A stretch of 64,000 nt of DNA from Acidimicrobiia bacterium (lineage in GTDB: Bacteria > Actinomycetota > Acidimicrobiia > Acidimicrobiales > CATQHL01). Shown one piece after another: positions 42,234-51,142 of the stretch. Location: assembly GCA_009835395.1 (NCBI GenBank), contig VXXM01000024.1, positions 17,409 to 81,408 on the forward strand, written 5' to 3'. Both the position numbers and the translations under genes were made by a program. Each line of letters opens with the position of its first letter. The first letter of the stretch is position 1. Below the pieces are notes generated by a model that saw only the letters and a program-made list of their open reading frames with translations, made no database searches and was not told the origin of the DNA.

Positions 42234-45200
42234 CTAGGCGCTGGTCCCTGCCGGAACCGCTTCGCAGAAGCTCTTCACCCGCTGGCTCAACTCCTCCCGG
42301 TAGGTCGCCACGCGGCTCATCTTGAGGTCCTCGTAGCCGCGGATCCGATCGACCAGATCGGCGATCCCGACAGCCTCGTCCCGGTTGATGGAGTCGAGTG
42401 ATCCCAGCAGCGCCCGGATCGCCTCGCGGTACTCCGCGGGCAGCCGGCGCTCGCAGCGGCGCACCTTGGCGTAGCCGAAGACGTCCAGTGGCGTCCCCCG
42501 GAGCCTCTTGGCGCCGCGGAGCGCCACCAACAAGGGGCGGGCCCAGCGTCCGAGTTTCAGCTTGCGGGACACGCCCAGCGCCCGCAGGAACGGCGGGTGC
42601 AGGTGCCAGAGGAGGCGGGCGCCCGGACCGGCGATCGCCTCGGCGCGGGTCACGGCGTCCGGTTCGAGCAGCAGCCGGGCCACCTCGTACTCGTCCTTGT
42701 AGGCCATCAACTTGTGCAGGCTGCGGGCGACGGTCGCGGTGAGGTCCCAGAAGTCGAGGTCCTCCTCGGCGTCCGCCACCTCGGCGACGAAGCGAAGGAA
42801 GTCCTCGGCGTAGCCGGCCGACTGGTAGGCGGCCAGGTCGGCGGACAGCATCTCGAGCAGGTCGCCGAGGCCGGTCCGTGTGGCGAGCGGATCCAGGAGC
42901 CTGCGGACCCCGGGGGCAAGGACGTCGTCGCTGTCGGGGGGCGCCGTGCCGGCGTCGTCAGGGGGTGGGGCGGCTCCGGCGGCGGCGGCGTTCGCGGCCG
43001 CCAATTCGACCCCGGCGGGATCGATCACCCATTGGCGGCCCCAGCGGAAGGCCTCACGGTTGCGTTCGGCGGCCACGCCGTTCAGGTCGATGGCGGACTC
43101 GAACGAAGCGGCGGTGATCGGCAGCGCCCCGCACTGGTAGGCCACACCGATCAGGAACACGTTGGCCGACGTGGTGTTGCCGAAGAGGCGCCGCGTGATG
43201 GCGCCGGCATCCACCCAGCGGTTCTCGCCTGCCCGCGAGGTGCCGTCGACGACTGACCGCAACTCCTCGGTACGGGGATAACCCTGTTCGGGGTGCACGA
43301 CCATCTGGCCCGTGCTGGTGGGTGTGACCGAGGCCACCACCAGCGTGCGCTTCGCAGAGGCGCCCGACAGAGCCCCCGGAGCGGCGGCGGTGAGCAGGTC
43401 GAAGGCCAGGTAGAGGTCCACCATCCCCTCCGTGGCCTTGTTGGAGGCGATCGGCTCCTCCGCGCTGATGCGCACGTCGCTCAACACGGGGCCCGCTTTC
43501 TGCGACAGCCCGGTCTGGTCGAGTCCCTGCACGTGCCGCCCACTCAGCAGCGCCGCGGTTCCCAGAAGATGCGAGGCGGTGACGACGCCGGTGCCGCCGA
43601 TGCCCGCCATCCGCACGGTCATGTTCGCCGGACCGGCCGAGGTCGGCTCGGCGATTTCGTCGGGCGCCACCGGGCGGACGCGCTCAGGCGTCGACGGCGA
43701 GGCCGCGGCCCGCTTGCGTGCGATGCGGCGCTGGCGGCCGGCACGGGCGGGGCGCACCGTGGCGAAGGAGGGACAGTCGCCGTCGATGCAGGAGTAGTCG
43801 AAGTTGCAGGTCGTCTGATCGATCTTGGTCTTGCGGCCGTACGGCGTGTCGACCGGCTGCACCGACAGGCAGTTGCTCACGTCGCCGCAGTCGCCGCAGC
43901 CCTCGCAGACCCGCTCGTTGATGAGCACTCGGGTCTTGGGTGTGGGCTGCTGGCCGCGGCGGCGCGCCCGGCGCAGCTCGGCGGCGCAGAACTGGTCATG
44001 GATGAGCACCGTCACGCCCTCGACGGCCTGCAGGCGCTCCTGCGCCTCGATGAGGCGCTTGCGGTCCCAGACCTCCACGCCGGTCGGCAGCGTGACGCGC
44101 TTGTAGCGGCCGAGGTCCTCGGTGGTGATCAGCACCTGGCGCACACCCTGGGCGAGCAGGATCCTGGCCATCTCGGGGACACCCACCATTCCGGTGGGGT
44201 CCTGCCCGCCGGTCATGGCGACCGCGCCGTTGTACAGGAGCTTGAACGTGATGTTCACCCCGGCCGCCACGGCGAACTGGATGCCCAGCTGCCCGGAGTG
44301 GGCGTAGGTGCCGTCACCGAGGTTCTGGAACGAGTGCTCCCGCTCGGTGAACGGTGACATGCCCACCCAGGTGGCGCCCTCGGCGCCCATCGAGCAAACC
44401 GAACTCCACTCGCCGACTCGTTCGGGTTCCATGAGCGAGACCATGCCGTGGCAGCCGATTCCGACGCCCACCAGCGAGCCGTCGGGCACCCGGGTGCTGG
44501 AGTTGTGCGGGCAACCCGAGCAGAAATAGGGCGTCCGGCGGGCGCTGACGGGCAGCGACTGCCGGCGGCGCGGCACCGCCGCCGGCGGGCGGAGGCGGTC
44601 GCCGCTGAGGTGCGCGGAGAGCCGGGCATGCAGCGGGCCGGTCAGCGAGTCGGCGTCGAGGCCGGCGTGGCGGGCCAGCAGTGGCTCGCCCCGGTCGTCT
44701 CGCTTGCCCACCACGGCGGGCCGGTCGGCCAGCGGGTACAGGGCGTCCTTCACGAACAGCTCCAGGTGCGGATCCTTCTCCTCCAGCACGATCACCTCGG
44801 AGAGCCCGGCGGCGAAGCTCCGCACGAAGGATTCCTCCAGCGGGTAGGGGAGCGAGAACTTCGCCAGGCGGATGCCGGCGCCGGCGATGTCGCCGATGCT
44901 GGGGAGGCCCAGCAGGCGCAGCGCCTCCAGCATCTCCTGATAGCAGTTCCCCGAGGCGACGATCCCTACCCGCGCCGGGCCGCCGGGGGTGGTGAGGCGG
45001 TTCAGACCGTTGCGGGCCCCGTAGCTGCGGGCCAGCTCCAGACGAACCTCGACGAGGTCCCGCTCGATGTCGTTGGTGTACGGGGGCATGAGGTTGCCGT
45101 CGGGCCGGTGGCGGTAGGGCTCGGGTGGGCCGTCGTGGCCGGGCAGGATCGGCAGGCGGTAGGGCGCGGCGGTTCCGCCGCCGTGGCCGTTGGCTGCGCC

Positions 45201-45809
45201 CCAGCCGTCGCCGCCCAGGTCCACCGAGCCGGTGCCGTCGGCGACGCCGGCCACGATCCGCAGCGCCGTCACCACTCCGCACGACCGGGACAGGGCAATG
45301 GCGTGGCGCCCCAGGTCGAGCGCCTCCTGCGGGTCGCCGGGCACCAGGAAGGGCATGCGCAGCGACGCCAGGGTGCCCTCGGAGGAACTGCCCACGGTGG
45401 AGGACTTGGCGTAGGGGTCGTCGCCGACCAGCATCACCGCCCCGCCGAGCGGTGACGTCCCGGTCAGGACCGCGTGGCGCATGGCGTCACAGGCCCGATC
45501 CAATCCCGGCGCCTTGCCGTACCACATGCCCAGGACTCCGTCCTTGGTGGCGTCGCTGAACCCTGCCACGAGTTGGCTACCCATGACCGCGGCGGCGGCC
45601 AGCTCCTCGTTGAGGCCGGGCTGGTGGACGAGTTGCAGCCCGGCGGTCTCAGCCAGACCGGCCACCCGGGTCACCTCCATGTCGAGGGTGGCCAGGGGCG
45701 ATCCCGGGTAACCGCAGACGAAGGCGGCGGTGTTGTGGCCGGCTGCACGGTCGCGGCGCAACTGCTCGAACGGCAGCCTGGCCAGGATCTGCACGCCCGA
45801 GGCGAACAC
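42234..45809 (-). CDS. Fused indolepyruvate:ferredoxin oxidoreductase family protein
   Basis: This 1191-aa (or longer) enzyme decarboxylates aryl- or branched-chain 2-oxo acids to acyl-CoA using thiamine diphosphate and reducing ferredoxin. An N-terminal pyruvate-oxidoreductase domain contains GYPGSPLATLDMEV and GMWYGKAPGLDR. A TPP domain has GDGTYAHSG, NGAVAMTGGQDPTG and GIGCHGM. A Cys cluster follows (CEGCGDCGDVSNC, later CNFDYSC). The gamma domain GIGGTGVVTASHLLG comes next, then a DUF6537-type tail. The first canonical start is the GTG at 45809, but family-like sequence (RLDDRYLRDEGR) extends upstream without ATG, GTG or TTG. Confidence 0.88.
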   Translation of the reverse strand: MFASGVQILARLPFEQLRRDRAAGHNTAAFVCGYPGSPLATLDMEVTRVAGLAETAGLQLVHQPGLNEELAAAAVMGSQLVAGFSDATKDGVLGMWYGKAPGLDRACDAMRHAVLTGTSPLGGAVMLVGDDPYAKSSTVGSSSEGTLASLRMPFLVPGDPQEALDLGRHAIALSRSCGVVTALRIVAGVADGTGSVDLGGDGWGAANGHGGGTAAPYRLPILPGHDGPPEPYRHRPDGNLMPPYTNDIERDLVEVRLELARSYGARNGLNRLTTPGGPARVGIVASGNCYQEMLEALRLLGLPSIGDIAGAGIRLAKFSLPYPLEESFVRSFAAGLSEVIVLEEKDPHLELFVKDALYPLADRPAVVGKRDDRGEPLLARHAGLDADSLTGPLHARLSAHLSGDRLRPPAAVPRRRQSLPVSARRTPYFCSGCPHNSSTRVPDGSLVGVGIGCHGMVSLMEPERVGEWSSVCSMGAEGATWVGMSPFTEREHSFQNLGDGTYAHSGQLGIQFAVAAGVNITFKLLYNGAVAMTGGQDPTGMVGVPEMARILLAQGVRQVLITTEDLGRYKRVTLPTGVEVWDRKRLIEAQERLQAVEGVTVLIHDQFCAAELRRARRRGQQPTPKTRVLINERVCEGCGDCGDVSNCLSVQPVDTPYGRKTKIDQTTCNFDYSCIDGDCPSFATVRPARAGRQRRIARKRAAASPSTPERVRPVAPDEIAEPTSAGPANMTVRMAGIGGTGVVTASHLLGTAALLSGRHVQGLDQTGLSQKAGPVLSDVRISAEEPIASNKATEGMVDLYLAFDLLTAAAPGALSGASAKRTLVVASVTPTSTGQMVVHPEQGYPRTEELRSVVDGTSRAGENRWVDAGAITRRLFGNTTSANVFLIGVAYQCGALPITAASFESAIDLNGVAAERNREAFRWGRQWVIDPAGVELAAANAAAAGAAPPPDDAGTAPPDSDDVLAPGVRRLLDPLATRTGLGDLLEMLSADLAAYQSAGYAEDFLRFVAEVADAEEDLDFWDLTATVARSLHKLMAYKDEYEVARLLLEPDAVTRAEAIAGPGARLLWHLHPPFLRALGVSRKLKLGRWARPLLVALRGAKRLRGTPLDVFGYAKVRRCERRLPAEYREAIRALLGSLDSINRDEAVGIADLVDRIRGYEDLKMSRVATYREELSQRVKSFCEAVPAGTSA

Positions 45810-46024
45810 CCTGCCCTCGTCGCGCAGGTACCGGTCGTCGAGGCGGTACGCCGGGGTCCCGACGCTCGGGTCACCCGATGTCGCCGGGTTCGTCGTGGGG
45901 TCTATACGTGCAGGCTACCGCGGGGGTCTCCGACTGTCCTGCGCGGAGTGCTGCTGGGCCCCACGAGCCGCTGTGCATGCAGTGCAGGTGTGCGTCGGTT
46001 GCTCGCGGCCTCGCCCGCTCGGCC

Positions 46025-46030
46025 TAACAT
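46025..46030 (+). promoter_or_regulatory. -10 box of acyl-CoA dehydrogenase gene (leaderless)
   Basis: TAACAT fits the actinobacterial TAnnnT -10 pattern and lies 7 nt before the GTG start, with no ribosome site between. The mRNA would start at or next to the GTG. Confidence 0.5.
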
Positions 46031-46037
46031 CCGCCGC

Positions 46038-47198
46038 GTGAGTGTGGATCCCGAAGTGGCCGACGAACTCGTCGCCACGATCGCGGCCTGGGTGGATCGG
46101 GAGGTCGTGCCCGAGGCGAGCCGCTTCGAGCAGGCCGACGAGTTCCCCGAGGCCATGTTCGCCCGGATGTGCGACTTCGGCCTGTTCGGCGCCACGATCG
46201 AGGAGGCCTACGGCGGCCTCGGACTCGACGCCCTGACCTACGCCCGCATCGTCGAGGAGTTGTCCCGGGGCTGGATGTCCCTCGCAGGGATCCTCAACAC
46301 GCACATGCTGTCGGTGGCCATGATCACCCGCTTCGGAACTCCCGAGCAGCGGGCGCGATTCCTGCCGCGCATGGTGGATGGTTCGCTGCGGTCCGCCTTC
46401 TCGCTGTCGGAACCCGACGCAGGCAGCGACACCCAGAACATTCGCTGCCGGGCAGCCCTCGACGGCGACGAGTGGCTCGTGAACGGCACCAAGATGTGGG
46501 TCACCAACGGCATGCGCGCCGGGCTGGTGATGCTGCTGGCACGCACTCCCGACGACCGGATCACCTGCTTCATCGTGGAGAAGGCTCCCGGCCCGGCCGA
46601 CGGGGGGCTGACGATCAGCCGCAAGATCGACAAGCTGGGCTACAAGGGCGTCGAGACGGTGGAGATGTCCTACGTCAACCACCGTGTGCCCGACGCCAAC
46701 ATGCTCGGCGGCCCCGAGGGCCTGGGCAAGGGTCTGCGCTACGCGCTGGCCGCCCTAGAGCTGGGCAGGGTCAACATCGCGGCCCGCGCCGTGGGGGTGG
46801 GCCAGGCGGCCTACGACGCCGCGATGGCCTATGCGCAAGAGCGCGAGACGTTCGGGCGGCCTATCTTCGAGCACCAGGCGGTGCGTTTCATGCTGGCGGG
46901 GATGGCGACCAAACTGCACGCCGCCCGGCTGCTGACTCACGACGCCGCCCGGCGCTACGACGAGGGACAGCGCATCGACCTCGAGGCGGGCATGGCCAAG
47001 CTCTTCGCCTCCGAGGCCGCCTACGAGATCGCTACCGACGCCATGCGCATCCACGGCGGCTACGGCTACACGACCGAGTATCCCGTGGAGCGCTACTACC
47101 GGGATACGCCGCTGATGATCATCGGCGAGGGCACCAACGAGATCCAGAAACTCGTCATCGCCCGCCAGCTGCTTGCCCGGTGGCTGGAGAAGAACTAG
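46038..47198 (+). CDS. Acyl-CoA dehydrogenase
   Basis: The 386-aa FAD enzyme has the family signatures FSLSEPDAGSDTQNIRC and QERETFGRPIFEHQAVRFMLAGM. The C-terminal IHGGYGYTTEYPVERYYRD is followed by IGEGTNEIQ with the likely catalytic Glu. It introduces a 2,3-double bond into an acyl-CoA and passes electrons to ETF. The GTG at 46038 is chosen because the -10 box lies 7 nt upstream; the longer frame is a shadow of the opposite gene. Divergence from the indolepyruvate oxidoreductase, which makes acyl-CoAs, suggests joint amino-acid breakdown. Confidence 0.92.
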   Translation: MSVDPEVADELVATIAAWVDREVVPEASRFEQADEFPEAMFARMCDFGLFGATIEEAYGGLGLDALTYARIVEELSRGWMSLAGILNTHMLSVAMITRFGTPEQRARFLPRMVDGSLRSAFSLSEPDAGSDTQNIRCRAALDGDEWLVNGTKMWVTNGMRAGLVMLLARTPDDRITCFIVEKAPGPADGGLTISRKIDKLGYKGVETVEMSYVNHRVPDANMLGGPEGLGKGLRYALAALELGRVNIAARAVGVGQAAYDAAMAYAQERETFGRPIFEHQAVRFMLAGMATKLHAARLLTHDAARRYDEGQRIDLEAGMAKLFASEAAYEIATDAMRIHGGYGYTTEYPVERYYRDTPLMIIGEGTNEIQKLVIARQLLARWLEKN

Positions 47199-47235
47199 CT
47201 CCTGCAGGGCCTGACTTTCCTAGACTGGTCTCCCC

Positions 47236-47311
47236 GCCCCCGTAGCTCAGGGGACAGAGCAGGGGACTTCTAATCCCAAGGCCGCAGGTTCGAATCCTGC
47301 CGGGGGCGCCA
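47236..47311 (+). tRNA. tRNA-Arg (UCU anticodon)
   Basis: A full cloverleaf is visible: 7-bp acceptor stem GCCCCCG/CGGGGGC, D arm GCTC/GAGC, anticodon loop CTTCTAA with TCT at 47269-47271, a 5-nt variable loop, T arm GCAGG-TTCGAAT-CCTGC, discriminator G and encoded CCA. The first anticodon-stem pair is a G-A mismatch. It reads AGA/AGG codons, which are rare in this GC-rich genome. The final A of CCA is the first base of the next gene's ATG. Confidence 0.95.
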
Positions 47312-49701
47312 TGAGCCAACGCACCGATACCGCCAGATCCAAGGCCCAGGAAGACCCGGGTGCCGCGCGGCCGGTGCCCGACCTGGAGGTTCTCGACAAC
47401 ATCCAGCGGCGGCTGCTGTGGCTGGCGACGCGCATCGTGGACGTGGCCAACCGCCGGGAGGGCCTCGAGATCAAGGTCGGGGGGCACCAGGCCTCCTCTG
47501 CGTCGATGGTGTCGATCATGACGGCGCTGTGGTTCGCCCACATCGACGGCAACGACAAGGTGGCCGTCAAGCCGCACGCCTCGCCCGTGTACCACGCCAT
47601 CAAGTACCTCACCGGCGAGTTGGACCGCTCGTACCTCAGCACCCTTCGCAAGCGGGGCGGGCTGCAGGCCTACCCGTCGCGCACCAAGGACCCCGACGTG
47701 GCCGATTTCTCCACCGGCTCGGTGGGGCTGGGGGCGGTGGCGCCGCTGTTCGCGGCACTCGTGCGGCGCTACGCCGACGCCCACTTCGAGCCCTCCCCGC
47801 CGGCCCGCTTCATCGCCACCGTCGGGGACGCCGAACTCGACGAGGGCAACGTCTGGGAGGCCATCGCCGACCCGGTCACGCACGGGCTCGGCAACTTCAC
47901 CATGGTGGTGGACCTCAACCGCCAGAGCCTCGACCGGGTCATCCCCGACATCGCCGCCATCCGCCTGAAGAGCTTCTTCAGCCACGCCGGCTGGCACGTG
48001 GCCGAGGCCAAGTACGGCGCCCGGCTGCGGCGGCTGTTCTCCGAGCCGGGCGGCGACGCCCTGCGCGCCCACATCGACGGCATGTCGAACGAGGCCTACC
48101 AGGCGCTGTTCACCTACCAGGGCGCCGAGCGGCGCAAGAAGTTCCTGGAGGGCGCCGACGCGGCGGTGCGCCGCCTCACCGACGACTTCGACGACGACGA
48201 TCTCTTCGCCCACGTGACCGACCTGGGCGGCCACGACCTCGGCCAGCTCATCGACTGCTTCAAGGCGTGCGACATCGAGGCCGACCGCCCGAGTGTCGTG
48301 TTCGCCTACACCGTCAAGGGTTGGGGGCTGCCGATGGCGGGCGACCCGCTGAACCACGCCGTGCTGCTGAACGACGAGCAGATCGACGCCCTGCGGGCCG
48401 AGGTGGGACTCACCACCGCCACCGAGTTCGACCGCTTCGATCCCGAAAGCCCCGAGGGCCGCGTGTGCGCCTCGGTCGGCTCGGACATCAACAACCCGCC
48501 GCCGGTGCCCCGGCCGCGGCTGGACGTGCCGGACGCGGCGGGCCCGCCGACGCTGCGCGGCAAGGTCTCCACCCAGGAGGCGTTCGGTCGCACGCTCACC
48601 CGTCTCGCGGACGTGCCCGACGTCGGCAAGCGAATCGTGACCACCGCTCCGGACGTGTCGATCTCCACCAACCTGGGCGGCTGGGTGAACAAGGTGGGCG
48701 TCTACTGGCACGAGCATCGGGACGACCACGGCGGCGCCGAGCGGCTGCTGCGTTGGGCGCCATCGCCGGACGGCCAGCACATCGAGCTGGGTCTCTCGGA
48801 GATGAACATGTTCATGCTGCTGGGGCAATTGGGGCTGGCACACGACCACCACGACCGCCACCTGCTGCCGGTCGGCACGGTGTACGACCCGTTCGTGCTG
48901 CGAGGTCTGGATGCCTTCATCTACGCCCTCTACAACGACGCCCGCTTCGTGGTGGCCGGCACGCCGTCGGGCATCAGCCTGGCCCCCGAGGGCGGTGCCC
49001 ACCAGTCCACGATCACCGCAGGCGTCGGCGCCGAACTGCCGGGGCTCACCTACTTCGAGCCTGCCTACGCCACCGAGGTGGACTGGTTGCTGTGCGACGC
49101 CCTCGACGGCCTCAGCCGCCCCGACGGCGAGAGCGCCTACTTCCGCCTCAGCACCCGGCCCCTCGACCAGGCGCCGTTCGCCGCGGCCGGCGAGCGCCTG
49201 GGCACCGAGGAACTGCGCCGGCAGGTGCTCTCCGGGGGCTACCGGCTTCGACCCGCGCCGCTGACCGACCGCCCCGGCGTCACCATCGTCACCACCGGGG
49301 TGATGGCTCCCGAGGCGCTCGCCGCGGCGGACGCCCTCGGCGAGGAGGGTGTGGATGCAGGCGTCGTGCACCTCACCAGCCCCGATCTGGTCTACCGCAG
49401 CTGGCAGGGCACCTATCGCGCCGCCGCAAGTGCGGCCACCGTCGTGCGCCGCCCCAGCCGGATGCATCAGCTGATCCCCCCCGAGGAGCGCCACCGCCCC
49501 GTCGTCAGCGTGCACGACGCCGCCAGCCATGCCCTCGCCTGGCTGGGCGCGGCGGTGGGTTCTCAGCACATCCCGCTGGGGGTGGACCGTTTCGGGGAGT
49601 CCGGCACGATCGCCGACCTGCACGCCATCGCCGGGATCTCTGCCGGCGACATCGTCAACGCCGCCCTCATCGCCGTCTACGAGAGCACCGAGGCCGGCTA
49701 G
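47311..49701 (+). CDS. Homodimeric E1-type 2-oxoacid (pyruvate) dehydrogenase / transketolase-like protein
   Basis: The 796-aa protein has a TPP-binding motif GDAELDEGNVWEAIADPVTHGLGNFTMVVDLN-type region (about residues 170-200, key residues Gly-Asp-x3-Asp-Glu-Gly and Asn) and then a pyrimidine-binding domain with GLSEMNMFMLLGQLGLA. This resembles AceE, the homodimeric pyruvate dehydrogenase E1, but is about 90-130 residues shorter. The ATG overlaps the tRNA CCA end and lacks a ribosome site; a downstream start is possible. No lipoyl E2 or E3 genes lie nearby. The annotated function could equally be another 2-oxoacid decarboxylation. Confidence 0.8.
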   Translation: MSQRTDTARSKAQEDPGAARPVPDLEVLDNIQRRLLWLATRIVDVANRREGLEIKVGGHQASSASMVSIMTALWFAHIDGNDKVAVKPHASPVYHAIKYLTGELDRSYLSTLRKRGGLQAYPSRTKDPDVADFSTGSVGLGAVAPLFAALVRRYADAHFEPSPPARFIATVGDAELDEGNVWEAIADPVTHGLGNFTMVVDLNRQSLDRVIPDIAAIRLKSFFSHAGWHVAEAKYGARLRRLFSEPGGDALRAHIDGMSNEAYQALFTYQGAERRKKFLEGADAAVRRLTDDFDDDDLFAHVTDLGGHDLGQLIDCFKACDIEADRPSVVFAYTVKGWGLPMAGDPLNHAVLLNDEQIDALRAEVGLTTATEFDRFDPESPEGRVCASVGSDINNPPPVPRPRLDVPDAAGPPTLRGKVSTQEAFGRTLTRLADVPDVGKRIVTTAPDVSISTNLGGWVNKVGVYWHEHRDDHGGAERLLRWAPSPDGQHIELGLSEMNMFMLLGQLGLAHDHHDRHLLPVGTVYDPFVLRGLDAFIYALYNDARFVVAGTPSGISLAPEGGAHQSTITAGVGAELPGLTYFEPAYATEVDWLLCDALDGLSRPDGESAYFRLSTRPLDQAPFAAAGERLGTEELRRQVLSGGYRLRPAPLTDRPGVTIVTTGVMAPEALAAADALGEEGVDAGVVHLTSPDLVYRSWQGTYRAAASAATVVRRPSRMHQLIPPEERHRPVVSVHDAASHALAWLGAAVGSQHIPLGVDRFGESGTIADLHAIAGISAGDIVNAALIAVYESTEAG

Positions 49702-49990
49702 CCGGCTCGCCGGCCGGCGGCCCGGGCGGGCTGTCACAGGCAACCGTTACGCTTCGGTGTGGCGGTCGCTCGGTGCTGTCCGAGTGATCGCCGGCTTGGT
49801 CCCAGCCCGGTCTTGGCCCGTGTCGCTCAGAGTCAGCGGCGCCGCTCTGCGCCGATCCGAGCCTCTTGCCTCACGATTGTCCCCGGCCTCCTGCTGCGAC
49901 TCGCAAGGGATCTCGGTGCGGAGACCCACGACCATGCTCCGACGGCGCTCGCTCATGCGGTGCGTCCGACCCACCGACAGGGAGAGAAGA
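49702..49990. other. Intergenic region, no gene seen
   Basis: This 289-bp stretch lies between the E1-like gene and the metallopeptidase. I see no convincing gene, RNA or repeat. GTTACGCT near 49746 could hold a -10 box, and GGAGAG at 49981 is the ribosome site of the next gene. Confidence 0.4.
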
Positions 49991-50629
49991 ATGAGAACCA
50001 TGCCGCAGGCCGTCCATCCTCAGACCAACGGATCCCAGCCCGCCGTGTTCCCACCCGCCGAGAACTGCCATCCATTGCCGGGAGAGGAAGGGGTCGACGA
50101 GTTGGGGCCGCCCCCGGTCGTCATGCCGTTCCGCGTCAATGTCATCCGCAGCGCCAACCGGCACAAGACCGTGTCCTCCCGTCTGACGGGCGGAGTCCTC
50201 GAGATCCGGATACCGGCCTGGATGTCCGACTTCGACGAGGCCGAGGTCGTCAACAACTTCTGTCGACGATTCGAGGAGCGCCACCGTTGCTGGGAGGTCG
50301 ATCTGGGCGCCCGCGCGCGCGACCTCGCTGCCCGCTACGACCTTCCCGAACCTCGTGCCATCCGCTGGTCGACGCGGCAGCGCCGGCGCTGGGGTTCGTG
50401 CAGCACATTGAAGGGCGAGATCCTCATCTCGCACCGGCTGACCGAGGTGCCGCCATGGGTGCTCGACTACGTCATCGTCCACGAGTTGGCCCATCTGCTC
50501 GAGTCGGACCACTCGGCGGCCTTCGACGCACTGGTGGCGCGCTACCCGCTCACCGAGCGGGCCATCGGCTACCTCGAGGCGTTCGGCGCGTGGGCGGACG
50601 GCGTCCTTGAACGGAGCCCGGGGAGTTGA
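49991..50629 (+). CDS. YgjP-like (DUF45) metallopeptidase-domain protein
   Basis: The 212-aa protein has the zincin motif HELAHLLESDHSAAF near residue 162, preceded by RRRWGSCSTLKGEILISHRL, the signature of the YgjP/WLM family. Related proteins are zinc proteins of uncertain role, one reported as a UTP pyrophosphatase. The N-terminal 55 residues are Pro-rich and likely disordered. The ATG follows GGAGAG. It stands alone on this strand. Confidence 0.85.
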   Translation: MRTMPQAVHPQTNGSQPAVFPPAENCHPLPGEEGVDELGPPPVVMPFRVNVIRSANRHKTVSSRLTGGVLEIRIPAWMSDFDEAEVVNNFCRRFEERHRCWEVDLGARARDLAARYDLPEPRAIRWSTRQRRRWGSCSTLKGEILISHRLTEVPPWVLDYVIVHELAHLLESDHSAAFDALVARYPLTERAIGYLEAFGAWADGVLERSPGS

Positions 50630-50722
50630 GTCGCCACTCTGAGCGGCCGACGCCGTTTCGACGGGATTGACCGCGTTCGGGGGCTCCCTTAGGGTTCGCC
50701 GAACCGGCTGGTGAGGAGCAAT

Positions 50723-51133
50723 ATGACCATCAACGCGCTCGACCACTACAACATCCAGACAGCTCGGCTCGACGAGACGGTCGAGTTCTATGTCGATGTA
50801 CTCGGCTTCGCCAAGGGCTACCGGCCGGGAGTGCGCGGGACCGGGGCATGGCTCTACGCGGGCGGCCGTCCGTGCGTGCATATCAATGTGATCGACGACG
50901 ACATGGCGGGACCCACCGGGCCCATCAACCACGTCGCCTTCGAGACGGCCAATGAGCCCGGTGACTACGAGGCCATGCAGCAGAGGCTGACCGAGCGGGG
51001 GCTGCCGTTCGAGGTGAACGACAGCAGGCCCAACATCCCGCTCCGGCAGATCTTCCTGCACGATCCCAACGGCATCCGCCTCGAACTCAACTACCGAGAC
51101 GCCCCGCTGGTGCCGGATCCCCTCGACGCCTGA
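50723..51133 (+). CDS. VOC-superfamily (glyoxalase/dioxygenase-like) protein
   Basis: The 136-aa protein has two beta-alpha-beta-beta-beta modules with metal-ligand candidates His near the start (LDHYNIQT), His in INHVAFE and Glu in IRLELNY. It is the size of a single-chain lactoylglutathione lyase-like protein. The ATG at 50723 has GAGGAG 6 nt before; the GTG at 50711 has no site. It precedes an SDR by 9 bp and may act with it on a small organic compound. Confidence 0.86.
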   Translation: MTINALDHYNIQTARLDETVEFYVDVLGFAKGYRPGVRGTGAWLYAGGRPCVHINVIDDDMAGPTGPINHVAFETANEPGDYEAMQQRLTERGLPFEVNDSRPNIPLRQIFLHDPNGIRLELNYRDAPLVPDPLDA

Positions 51134-51142
51134 GTCGACACC

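Noticed and set aside
44448..45455. 335-aa plus-strand frame within the oxidoreductase gene
   Set aside because: Shadow of the minus-strand gene, no motif, low-complexity Val/Gly/Arg composition.
45474..46037. N-terminal extension of the acyl-CoA dehydrogenase frame
   Set aside because: It runs antisense through the indolepyruvate oxidoreductase and lacks family similarity; a -10 box sits before the GTG at 46038.
47155..49743. 862-aa open frame antisense to the E1-like gene
   Set aside because: Composition is that of a GC-rich shadow frame (Val, Gly, Arg, His-rich, no domain), while the plus strand encodes a clear TPP enzyme.
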